This document shows positions 53,055 through 61,380 of a DNA stretch of 64,000 nt, one piece after another. Origin of the DNA: Thermohalobaculum sp039028795 (GTDB lineage Bacteria; Pseudomonadota; Alphaproteobacteria; Rhodobacterales; Rhodobacteraceae). Made by a program: the position numbers and the translations under genes. The stretch covers positions 1 to 64,000 of the forward strand of contig JBCCHJ010000015.1 in NCBI GenBank assembly GCA_039028795.1. Reading direction: 5' to 3'. The notes beneath the pieces are model-generated. The model ran no database searches. It was not told where the DNA came from and worked only from the letters and a program-made list of their open reading frames with translations. Each line of letters begins with the position of its first letter. Position 1 is the stretch's first letter.

Positions 53055-54335
53055 CTAGACCCGTTCCCGTTCATTGATCGTTCCATATGGCTGGTGTTCG
53101 CCCAATGCCTGGATCAAACGCTGTTCTAAAAGGTCAATTCCTTCGGTCATGCCGAAATCAGATTGTAGGCGGATGAAGGCAGCTTCGGCATGGGCTTCTC
53201 GGGTCGCTGGATCATAGATTAGATCGCCGATGACGCGCCCCAGTGCATCAGAATCCCCTGGCTCGACAAGCGTGCCATGAGTGCCGTCCGTGATGAATTC
53301 AGGGATTGCGGACACGGCGGTCGACAGGATCGGCAGCTTCTGCGACGCGGCTTCCATCAACACATTTGGCAATCCGTCGCGGTCGCCGTCACCGGCGATC
53401 TTAGAGGGCAAGACAAACAGATGCGCTTGACGCATCGCTTCTATCACTTGGGTCTGGTCCTGCTTACCTCGCCATTCAATCCGGTCGGAAAGGCCCAATG
53501 ACAATGCCTGGCCTTCCAGCGTCCGGGCCAAATCCCCACCACCGATATGCACCAGCCGCCAATCCACCGAAGGCGGCAACATGCCCAATGCCTCAAGCAG
53601 ATCATCATAGCCTTTCTTTTCCACGAGCCTGCCAACCGACAGCAATGTGAACGGTCGCGCGGCTGGACGCTGCGTCGGCGGTTCGGGAAAACGGGACAGG
53701 TCAAGCCCGTGATAAACCAGATCCACCGTCCCTCCGGCATCATCAAGGTCCTGCAGGTGCGCGGCACCGGATCCGGTACACGTCACGCCGAAATGCGCTG
53801 CTGCGATCTTCTCCTGCTTTTCCCAATCTGGGATTGTCCAGATGTCCTTCGCATGAGCGGAGAACCCCCAAGGCACGCCCCGGATCATCGCGGCGTATCG
53901 GGCGACAGACCCTGGTGTATGCAGAAAATGCGCATAAATAAGACTGGTCGAGGCAGGAAGTTCGGCCGCCAAGATCAATGCCTGGCCCCAGCGCCGTCCC
54001 CTGTTCGGCGTGCGGTCCCGAGCCCAATCCTGCCGCCACTGCCGGAATGCGGCTGCATAGCCCGGCATCCGCCGCGCCGAGCGCCACCCCCGGAAAAGAC
54101 GCCCCGGCGCCTGGTAGAGGTATTCCGGCAAGTACCGCAGACCGGCAGAGATCTGGTCATGGATTGGATGGGTTCGGCCCCCATCATACGGCTGGCGCAA
54201 CGACCAGATGTCGAATTGATGTCCACGGTTCTGAAGTTCCAACAGCTCTTGGGCGATGAAAGTCTCTGACAGGCGCGGATAGCCTTTCAACACCACCGCC
54301 ATGGAGGGGCCGTCTGCCCCCGTCGGACGATCCAT
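53055..54335 (-). CDS. Glycosyltransferase, GT4 type
   Basis: A 426-residue GT-B enzyme. KGYPRLSETFIAQEL, SVGRLVEKKGYDDLLEAL and the donor-binding DRDGLPNVLMEAAS are typical of GT4. Its ATG overlaps the stop codon of the upstream glycosyltransferase by one base (TAATG), so both are made together. They probably add sugars to one surface polymer or glycolipid, whose nature is unknown. Confidence 0.88.
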   Translation of the reverse strand: MDRPTGADGPSMAVVLKGYPRLSETFIAQELLELQNRGHQFDIWSLRQPYDGGRTHPIHDQISAGLRYLPEYLYQAPGRLFRGWRSARRMPGYAAAFRQWRQDWARDRTPNRGRRWGQALILAAELPASTSLIYAHFLHTPGSVARYAAMIRGVPWGFSAHAKDIWTIPDWEKQEKIAAAHFGVTCTGSGAAHLQDLDDAGGTVDLVYHGLDLSRFPEPPTQRPAARPFTLLSVGRLVEKKGYDDLLEALGMLPPSVDWRLVHIGGGDLARTLEGQALSLGLSDRIEWRGKQDQTQVIEAMRQAHLFVLPSKIAGDGDRDGLPNVLMEAASQKLPILSTAVSAIPEFITDGTHGTLVEPGDSDALGRVIGDLIYDPATREAHAEAAFIRLQSDFGMTEGIDLLEQRLIQALGEHQPYGTINERERV

Positions 54336-55558
54336 TATTCGCCGGCGGCAGACATCGCCGTGGGCGGTCGGTCCGCCAGGTCGGCGATGGTCTGCAACCC
54401 ATCCATCAATCCGACGATCCGCGATTCCGACGGCCGGCGTTGATAGGCCAATGCCTTGATGGCTTCGGCCATGACTGCAGCACTGTCGCCATCGCGTTCC
54501 TGTAAGAGCATCCGGATCAGGCCCAATCGTTCGGCAGCAGCGGCGCGGATCACCTGTTCCCGCCGCGGCTGTGTGCGAGGTACAATGATGGCGGGCTTGT
54601 CCATGGATAAGATTTCGCAGAACGTATTGTAGCCACCCATTGCAACCACGCCCCGGGCCCCCGCCAGAAGTCGTTCAAATCTCGCATGGAAGCTGATTGC
54701 AGAAACGCGGTTGCTTAGGTCCGCGATGCGGTTGTCAAATTCGGCGCGCTTTGCGGCATTCATGAACGGGCCATAAACAATCAGCGCATGATGCCGCAGG
54801 GTCGGGTCTTGTTCGTAGGCCCGGATTACCCAATCCACTAATGCGGTGCCATCGCCCCCGCCACCTGTCGTGACAAGCACATAGGGCTCTTCTGGGATCT
54901 CTGCGGTGGTCTCTGCCGGCCAGTCCGGGGCTGTCCGGCGAAGATATCCAGTATAGCGGATGCGATCGGCGATTTCGGACGTCAGGCCTAGTCCAGACAT
55001 CGGCTCGCAGATTGCGGGGATGCCGTAGATCCAAATCTCGTCATAGTAGCGCTTAATCGCCTCAACCGCACCCTTGCGTTCCCATTCCGCCGTCAGGGCA
55101 TCCACGTCATCCAGCACATCCCGGATACCCAGGACGATGCGAGTTCTCCGCGCTTTCAGAGTTGCCAGTGTTTCCGCCAACTCATGCCGGAAGCCCCAAG
55201 GTTCTTTATCGACGATCACCAGATCAGGTGCGAACTCAGCGGCCGTGGCAGTGATGATCTTGCCGCGCAAATTGACCATGTCGTCAATAGACAGGCTAAG
55301 GTTCAGCGATGTGTAGCTTCCATCGGGCTGCTTAACGACCCCGGGCAGGCGAACGTGGTCGATCCGTTCGGCGAAATCGAAGCGTCCGGCGATCGGCGAG
55401 CCAGTTACAATCAGCGCGGAACGATCCACATGGCCTTCGGTCAAAGCGGTTGCAATCGTGCGCGAACGTCTTAGATGCCCCAGACCGAAAGTGTCGTGGC
55501 TGTACAGGAGAATTCGGAAATCAGCTGACGCTGATGCACGTGGTGTCGAGAGTGCCAT
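54335..55558 (-). CDS. Glycosyltransferase, GT28/MurG-like
   Basis: A 407-residue GT-B protein with the opening ILLYSHDTFGLGHLRRS and a C-terminal donor site (TTGGGGDGTALVD, AMGGYNTFCEIL, PRTQPRREQ) like that of MurG and related GT28 enzymes. It is not MurG itself: the N-terminal acceptor region differs. The ATG at 55558 behind cgagga is chosen over an upstream TTG. It is the first gene of the two-gene unit. Confidence 0.83.
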   Translation of the reverse strand: MALSTPRASASADFRILLYSHDTFGLGHLRRSRTIATALTEGHVDRSALIVTGSPIAGRFDFAERIDHVRLPGVVKQPDGSYTSLNLSLSIDDMVNLRGKIITATAAEFAPDLVIVDKEPWGFRHELAETLATLKARRTRIVLGIRDVLDDVDALTAEWERKGAVEAIKRYYDEIWIYGIPAICEPMSGLGLTSEIADRIRYTGYLRRTAPDWPAETTAEIPEEPYVLVTTGGGGDGTALVDWVIRAYEQDPTLRHHALIVYGPFMNAAKRAEFDNRIADLSNRVSAISFHARFERLLAGARGVVAMGGYNTFCEILSMDKPAIIVPRTQPRREQVIRAAAAERLGLIRMLLQERDGDSAAVMAEAIKALAYQRRPSESRIVGLMDGLQTIADLADRPPTAMSAAGE

Positions 55559-55696
55559 GTGCGTCCTCGGTCGTGGTCGGTCCGCCAAGCTTGAGCCAAG
55601 CAGCCGGGCATGCTTAACCTGACTGCATGAAATGCACCAGTGAAACCAGCAAATTCGCTAAGTTGCGATTGAAATTGTGATGAAGAGAGTTTCTTC

Positions 55697-58147
55697 GTGA
55701 AGAATTGGCTTGGATTTGGCCGGAAAGCCGCCGCTAGGCTGGCGCACATTCGCGCGGTCTTCGCAATCTTTATCGTGTTGCTGTTAAGCACGACGCTGCA
55801 GACCGGCGTCGCGTCGGGGCAAGTGCTCAACTATGACAAATTGTTCGGGTCCAGCCAGCAGGAAACCGCCCCACAGCAATCCCGCCCTGTCCAGGCTCCA
55901 GACCGGTCTGACGATCCGACGATCGCTGATTACGGCGTCGTGGCAACAACTGCCGGCGACCCGATGCTCAGCCGAACCCGGCAGGCGATCAGTCTCTTCC
56001 GCGAACGGCTGAAGTCAATCGTAACCCGACTGCCGGGGTCCTGGCGCGAAATCAAAACAGCCTTGGCAGCGGCGAGCCCGACAGGACGTCCCGGGTATTT
56101 CATCGGTGTCGCTGTTTTCGCAGCGCTCTTGCTCACGATGGGCCGCGCCATCATGTGGATTGTTGCGGTTTATGTCACACGGCCGATCATGATCGGGCTG
56201 CAGTCCGTGCGCCGCACAGGCTATGCTGGCAAATTGCCGGTGCTGACTTATCGCCTGGTTTTCACCATCATACTGATGTCCATCACGGTCGCCATGGCGA
56301 CCTTGATTGGCTTGCTATTTTACCAGGAACATGAAGAAACCCTGATTACGGTGATCGTCGTCTTCGGGTCCTATGCCATGGTCATGGTCGTTGACACGAT
56401 CTGGCGTATGGCAGTTGCACCCTACCTGCCAGATGCACGGTTGCCAAAGATCACGGATACCGAGGCAAGATCGCTCTATGGCTGGCTTTCTATAACCACG
56501 GCATTCGCGATCGTCGGCATGGCGTTTTGCTTTTGGATGCAGGCGTTGGGCCTGTCGTCCGAGGTTCATACCGCGCTGACAGTCCTGGTTGCGCTGGGAT
56601 CAACGTTGTTGCTGTTGGCCATGTTCCGGGTTCACCGGAAAACTATCTCGAAAATCATCCTGGCCGGGCGGACCCGGGAAACTGCGAGTTGGCTGACCGT
56701 TGCCGCAGTGTCGCTTTGGGCGCCTGTTCTGACGATCTACCTGCTTTTCACCTGGGGCGATTTCAGCAGACGCATGATTGTCGGCATCGAAGACAACCCA
56801 TTGCGTTTGGCGGCGCCTTATCTGATCTTCATGCTAGGACTGATCGTCTACGTCGTTGCATCCTATGTGATCGAGCGGATTTTCGCCCGCAATCGCGAGA
56901 TGCAGGCAATCAATGCAGAATTAGAGGCGCGGCGGCGCGAAGAGGAACAGGCCGAAACTGCCCGTCTGCATGAACAGATAACTGGGTCTGCCTCGGGCGC
57001 CGCTGACATTGATGACGACGGCGACGAAGAGTCCGGAGGGCCGCGCGTTGACGACATGCCCCAGCCGCAAATCCCCCGGGCGTCAATGCAGACGATGGAG
57101 GATCTGGCACGGCGCACGGCTTCGTTATTTGCAATTGGTGCAGTGGCCTATGCCCTGATCCGATTCTGGGGCGGCGCGACGATTTTCGAAGACTGGCCTG
57201 CTTTGAACCTGGTCCAGGACATCATTGATATCCTGTTGGTCGGATACATCGTCTTCCATGCCGTGCGGATCTGGATCGACCAGAAAATCGCCGATGAAGG
57301 CGGCGATGAAGAACCGGCCGGGCCTGGCGAAGGCGAAGGCGGCGGCGCCGGGGCGACACGGCTGGCGACATTGTTGCCGTTGTTCCGGAACTTCCTGTTG
57401 ATCGTTATCGCGGTAACCGTGCTGCTGCTTATCGCGATAGAGGTGGGCATCAACGTTGCGCCGCTGTTCGCAGGTGCAGGTATTGTTGGCCTGGCGATCG
57501 GCTTTGGCGCGCAGACCCTGGTGCGTGATATCTTGTCGGGTGCTTTTTTCCTGATGGATGATGCGTTCCGAAAAGGCGAATACATCGATGTGGGCGAAGT
57601 GAAAGGCACGGTGGAGAAGATCTCGCTGAGATCCTTCCAGTTGCGCCACCACTTAGGCATGCTGCACACGATCCCATTTGGCGAGATCCAGCACTTGACG
57701 AATTTCTCGCGCGATTGGGTGATGATGAAGCTGCCCCTGCGCCTGACTTATGACACGGATGTCGAGCGCGTACGCAAGCTGATCAAAAAGCTAGGGCTGC
57801 GATTGCTTGAAGATCCCGAGATCGGCGAGAAATTCATTCAACCCGTGAAATCCCAGGGCGTTATCCAGATGGATGACAGCGCCATGATTGTGCGGATCAA
57901 GTTCATGACTTATCCGGGCGAACAATGGGTGCTGCGCAAGCGAATTTTCGCAGAAATTCGCGAACTGTTCGAGAAAGAAGGCATCAAGTTCGCCCACCGT
58001 GAAGTCACCGTGCGCATTCCAGATCTGGACGACCGCAAGGATCTGTCGGATGAGCAGATGCGCGCCGTCGGCGCCGCGGCTCGACGGGTCGGGGACCAGG
58101 TAGACGAGGAAATGCTGGAACCTGCAGCCGTGGGTGACACGCGTTAG
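55697..58147 (+). CDS. Large MscS-family mechanosensitive channel
   Basis: An 816-residue inner-membrane protein. A signal-like first helix (about 18-40) and a periplasmic-type linker precede about eight further membrane helices. The C-terminal MscS core has the pore helix GIVGLAIGFGAQTLVRD (about 594-612) and the beta domain with VGEVKGTVEKISLRSFQLR. A charged acidic loop lies at about 410-460. It opens under membrane tension to release solutes. The start is GTG at 55697. Confidence 0.88.
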   Translation: MKNWLGFGRKAAARLAHIRAVFAIFIVLLLSTTLQTGVASGQVLNYDKLFGSSQQETAPQQSRPVQAPDRSDDPTIADYGVVATTAGDPMLSRTRQAISLFRERLKSIVTRLPGSWREIKTALAAASPTGRPGYFIGVAVFAALLLTMGRAIMWIVAVYVTRPIMIGLQSVRRTGYAGKLPVLTYRLVFTIILMSITVAMATLIGLLFYQEHEETLITVIVVFGSYAMVMVVDTIWRMAVAPYLPDARLPKITDTEARSLYGWLSITTAFAIVGMAFCFWMQALGLSSEVHTALTVLVALGSTLLLLAMFRVHRKTISKIILAGRTRETASWLTVAAVSLWAPVLTIYLLFTWGDFSRRMIVGIEDNPLRLAAPYLIFMLGLIVYVVASYVIERIFARNREMQAINAELEARRREEEQAETARLHEQITGSASGAADIDDDGDEESGGPRVDDMPQPQIPRASMQTMEDLARRTASLFAIGAVAYALIRFWGGATIFEDWPALNLVQDIIDILLVGYIVFHAVRIWIDQKIADEGGDEEPAGPGEGEGGGAGATRLATLLPLFRNFLLIVIAVTVLLLIAIEVGINVAPLFAGAGIVGLAIGFGAQTLVRDILSGAFFLMDDAFRKGEYIDVGEVKGTVEKISLRSFQLRHHLGMLHTIPFGEIQHLTNFSRDWVMMKLPLRLTYDTDVERVRKLIKKLGLRLLEDPEIGEKFIQPVKSQGVIQMDDSAMIVRIKFMTYPGEQWVLRKRIFAEIRELFEKEGIKFAHREVTVRIPDLDDRKDLSDEQMRAVGAAARRVGDQVDEEMLEPAAVGDTR

Positions 58148-58226
58148 CTTGGTCCTTCAGGCTCTGCCGCGCGCTACGGTGTATTTCTAGCAATGCGTAA
58201 AGTGACCTGGGATCGATTTGGAACGA

Positions 58227-59135
58227 TCAGTCCAATACCGTTCCTTGGATGATTGGAAACCCACGCAGCAATTCATCTGACGTTTGAGCGCCCCGGCCTG
58301 CCCGTTGCAGCCGCAGCAGCCTCACCGCACCGTCACCGCAAGCTATCGTCAGGGTGTCGTCCAATGCCTGGCCCGATTGGCCTGCACCATTGACCGTCCG
58401 GCTCATTAACAGCTTCACGCGATCGCCATTGATTTGGCACCAAGCGCCAGGAAAGGGTGAAAGGCCACGTATCTGCCGGTCAATTTCCGCCGCGGGTCGG
58501 GTCCAATCGATCCGCGCCTCGGCCTTTTCGATTTTCGCAGCATAGGTGACTTCATCTTCGGATTGCGGCCGCGGTGTCAGGTCGGGCAGGTCCGCCAGGG
58601 TTTGGACAATCAGCTCTGCCCCCATTGCAGCCAGCCGGTCATGTAGTGTCGCCGCCGTATCGGTCGGGCTGATTGCTGTTCGGGCTTCTGCCAGAACTGG
58701 GCCTGTGTCCAGCCCTGCCTCCATCTGCATGATACCCACGCCAGTTTTGGCATCACCCGCCATGATCGCCCTTTGGATGGGCGCAGCCCCGCGCCAGCGC
58801 GGCAGCAGGCTCGCGTGGATATTCAGACAGCCATAGCGTGGCGCATCCAGTGCAACTGGGGGTAGGATCTGGCCGAAGGCGACAACCACAGCGATGTCTG
58901 CTTGGAGAGCTGCAAATTGGGCAATGACCTCTGGGTCGCGGAAGCTGAAAGGCGTGGCAACAGGGATCTCTGCTGCTTCGGCTGCCAGATGCACCGGTGA
59001 CGGCCTCGGTTGCTTACCCCTACCCGCAGGACGTGGAGGCTGAGTGTAGACCTGAATGACATCGTGACCGGCAGATATCAGGGCCTTTAAAGCCGCAACT
59101 GAGAACTCCGGCGTGCCCATGAAGGCAATCCGCAT
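58227..59135 (-). CDS. fmt: Methionyl-tRNA formyltransferase
   Basis: Formylates initiator Met-tRNA. The 302-residue protein has the Asn-His pair in LNIHASLLPRWRGAAP, the Asp in GLDTGPVL and an OB-fold C-terminal domain. It starts one base after the deformylase-like gene ends, forming a def, def-like, fmt unit. Confidence 0.95.
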   Translation of the reverse strand: MRIAFMGTPEFSVAALKALISAGHDVIQVYTQPPRPAGRGKQPRPSPVHLAAEAAEIPVATPFSFRDPEVIAQFAALQADIAVVVAFGQILPPVALDAPRYGCLNIHASLLPRWRGAAPIQRAIMAGDAKTGVGIMQMEAGLDTGPVLAEARTAISPTDTAATLHDRLAAMGAELIVQTLADLPDLTPRPQSEDEVTYAAKIEKAEARIDWTRPAAEIDRQIRGLSPFPGAWCQINGDRVKLLMSRTVNGAGQSGQALDDTLTIACGDGAVRLLRLQRAGRGAQTSDELLRGFPIIQGTVLD

Positions 59136-59136
59136 C

Positions 59137-59655
59137 TTAGGCTCCGTTTCGTGCGCGTTTGCGCTGCGCCTTGCGGTGCTTTTCCAGCAGCCGTTTGCGT
59201 TTCAACGGGCTCAGGTGGTCGAAGAACAGCTTCCCATTCAGATGATCGATCTGATGCTGCACGCTAGCTGACCATAGGTCATCGAAGCGGCGGGTTACAT
59301 CGGCACCGGTCTCATCCAGATATCTGACCTCTGCCCAAGCCGGGCGGGTCACTTGTTCCCATAACCCCGGCAGGTTTGGCGATCCTTCCTGGCCGATGCG
59401 CATCTCTTCCGCCAACGCAATCAGTTCCGGATTGGCCAAGCGCACTGCCTGGTCCTGCGTGTCCGAGCAATCCAGTACCGCCAGCCGCAGGCCAATGCCC
59501 AACTGCGGCGCAGCCAGCCCGACGCCGGGCATTGCATACATCGCGCCCAGCATTTCATCCCAGATTGCAAGGGTTTCTGACGTTACTGAAGACACGGGGT
59601 CTGCCACGCCTTCAAGGCAAGGATGCGGGTAGGGCACGAAGGGGCGTGGCGCCAT
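59137..59655 (-). CDS. Peptide deformylase paralogue, predicted inactive
   Basis: A 172-residue deformylase fold directly between def and fmt. Motif 1 (GVGLAAPQ, 44-51) is kept. Motif 2, normally EGCLS, reads EGSPN, so the metal-ligand Cys is Ser92. Motif 3, normally HEIDH, reads HQIDH (134-138), so the catalytic Glu is Gln135. Both changes remove deformylase chemistry, yet the frame and fold are intact, so a regulatory or ribosome-binding role is possible. It starts at the base after the def stop codon. Confidence 0.85.
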   Translation of the reverse strand: MAPRPFVPYPHPCLEGVADPVSSVTSETLAIWDEMLGAMYAMPGVGLAAPQLGIGLRLAVLDCSDTQDQAVRLANPELIALAEEMRIGQEGSPNLPGLWEQVTRPAWAEVRYLDETGADVTRRFDDLWSASVQHQIDHLNGKLFFDHLSPLKRKRLLEKHRKAQRKRARNGA

Positions 59656-60180
59656 TCAGTCCTCGCGCGCCAACTCGCGCTTCAGCTTTTTCATCTTGGT
59701 GTTGATACGCTGCCTTTTGAGGGTGCTGATGTGATCGATGAACAAAGTGCCGTTGAGATGATCAATTTCATGCTGCATGCACGTGGCCCAAAGGCCTGAA
59801 AAGTCGCGCTCGTGCTCTTTGCCATGCTGGTCCAGATAGCGCACGCGCACATCTGCAGGGCGTTCGACATCGCTGAACATACCGGGAAAGGACAGACAGC
59901 CTTCTTCCCGGACATTTATGTCGTCTGAACGCAGCAAAATCTCTGGGTTTATTACACAGGTTGGTTCCGGCGCCTGACCGCCTTCCTTGTCGGCGCAGTC
60001 CATGACCAGCATGCGAAGATTGACGCCGATCTGCGGCGCTGCCAACCCCAATCCCGGCGCATCATACATGGTTTCCAACATGTCATTGGCAAGAACGCGA
60101 ATATCGTCGTCAATCTCAGTGACGGGGTCACAGATTTTACGCAAACGCGGGTCTGGGTGGATAAGGATAGGGCGTCTCAT
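59656..60180 (-). CDS. def: Peptide deformylase
   Basis: Removes the formyl group from nascent proteins. The 174-residue enzyme has all three motifs: GLGLAAPQ, EGCLSFPG with Cys95, and QHEIDHLNG with His137, Glu138 and His141. First gene of a def, def-like, fmt unit with no spacing between members. Confidence 0.96.
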   Translation of the reverse strand: MRRPILIHPDPRLRKICDPVTEIDDDIRVLANDMLETMYDAPGLGLAAPQIGVNLRMLVMDCADKEGGQAPEPTCVINPEILLRSDDINVREEGCLSFPGMFSDVERPADVRVRYLDQHGKEHERDFSGLWATCMQHEIDHLNGTLFIDHISTLKRQRINTKMKKLKRELARED

Positions 60181-60325
60181 TGCCGGGCCAGTTAGGGCAT
60201 CCCAAGGGTAAGGTCAACCAATCCAGGCCATTCATCAGGGTTTCAAGGCACGATAAGGTATTTGTTGCAATGTGAAGGAGGTTGTGGCCTTCAAGTCCCG
60301 ACAGCCGCGCAAGGAGGACACCAGG

Positions 60326-60622
60326 GTGATTTGGATCGGACGCAGTTTGGGGATTCTGGGTCTGGTGGTTCTGATTACCGACGCGATGGGCTGGGCAGAC
60401 GGCGGAGAGACGCGGTTCTCTGACATCGGTGAGTGGTGGTTCTGGGCGCATCCCGATAGCTTGCAACTGGCCCAACCAGCCCTAGAGCGCCACGTGGCGC
60501 CGTGGCTTTGGGATCCGGTTATGCTGACGGTTTTGTTGTGGCCGTTGGCGATTGTTCTGCTGGTATTGGCCGGGGCGTTTATCGGGTGGGCCAGGTGGCG
60601 GCGATTGCGGCGCGAGGGTTAG
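60326..60622 (+). CDS. Small membrane protein, 98 aa
   Basis: An unrecognised protein with two membrane helices (about 7-25 and 68-90) and a Trp-rich segment between them (GEWWFWAHPDSLQ). A strong aaggagg site (60314-60320 region) eight bases before the GTG at 60326 decides the start; an earlier GTG at 60272 would add an unlikely basic head. It is divergent from def. Confidence 0.68.
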   Translation: MIWIGRSLGILGLVVLITDAMGWADGGETRFSDIGEWWFWAHPDSLQLAQPALERHVAPWLWDPVMLTVLLWPLAIVLLVLAGAFIGWARWRRLRREG

Positions 60623-60693
60623 AACGCCCGGGCGAGTTGCCAATCAGAGGGTAGCGCTATCTTCCTTTTTTTACCTAAGAAAGGGCTGAAAAA

Positions 60694-61326
60694 GTGAAGA
60701 TCGCAATCATCGGAACTGGAAATGTCGGCAGTGCCCTGGCGTATGGATTAGCTGGAAAGGGCTACGATCTAATCCTAGGAACGCGTTCTGTGGACTCAGC
60801 CAATGTCACCGAATTGGCTGAGAAAACTGGTGCCAAGGTCGACGACCCCGTTGCCGCGGCCGATATTGCTGACATTGTGATCCTTTCCTTGCCCTGGACC
60901 GTTGCTGAAGAGGCTGTACCCGCGCTGGGCGATCTTTCTGGTAAGATTGTTATCGACTGCATGAACCCGCTCGGCATGGTTGACGGCGCGCTTGGTCTGA
61001 CGATTGGTCACAACAGATCGGGCGGCGAGATTGTGGCTACTTGGCTGCCCGGGGCCCTGGTGGTCAAAACACTCAATCAAGTCGGCGCCGAGATCATGGC
61101 GCGCAACGACCACCTGCCGTTGCGTCCGGTGATGTTCATGGCTGGTAACGACGCCCAGGCGAAAGAGGCAGTGTCAGCTATTCTGACCGCGTTAGGGTTT
61201 CAGCCGATGGATGCGGGCGACATCACCAAGTCCCGATTGCTGGAGCCATTCGGGATGGTCTGGATCAATCAGGCTCTGATGCAGGGTGCGGGCCGCGATT
61301 GGGCTTTTGCCGCGGCATCTGCATAG
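60694..61326 (+). CDS. F420-type NADP oxidoreductase-like protein
   Basis: A 210-residue protein with an N-terminal Rossmann domain (IAIIGTGNVGSALAYGL) and the layout of coenzyme F420:NADP oxidoreductase-like proteins (ILSLPWTVAEEAV, VIDCMNPLG, KTLNQVGAEIM). Bacteria of this group do not usually make F420, so the cofactor partner is unknown; the family is often a generic NADPH reductase. The start is GTG at 60694. Confidence 0.82.
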   Translation: MKIAIIGTGNVGSALAYGLAGKGYDLILGTRSVDSANVTELAEKTGAKVDDPVAAADIADIVILSLPWTVAEEAVPALGDLSGKIVIDCMNPLGMVDGALGLTIGHNRSGGEIVATWLPGALVVKTLNQVGAEIMARNDHLPLRPVMFMAGNDAQAKEAVSAILTALGFQPMDAGDITKSRLLEPFGMVWINQALMQGAGRDWAFAAASA

Positions 61327-61380
61327 GTACCTCGATCGCGTTTCAAACTGCGAGCTTCTGCGCGGACGAAGCCTTCTGGG

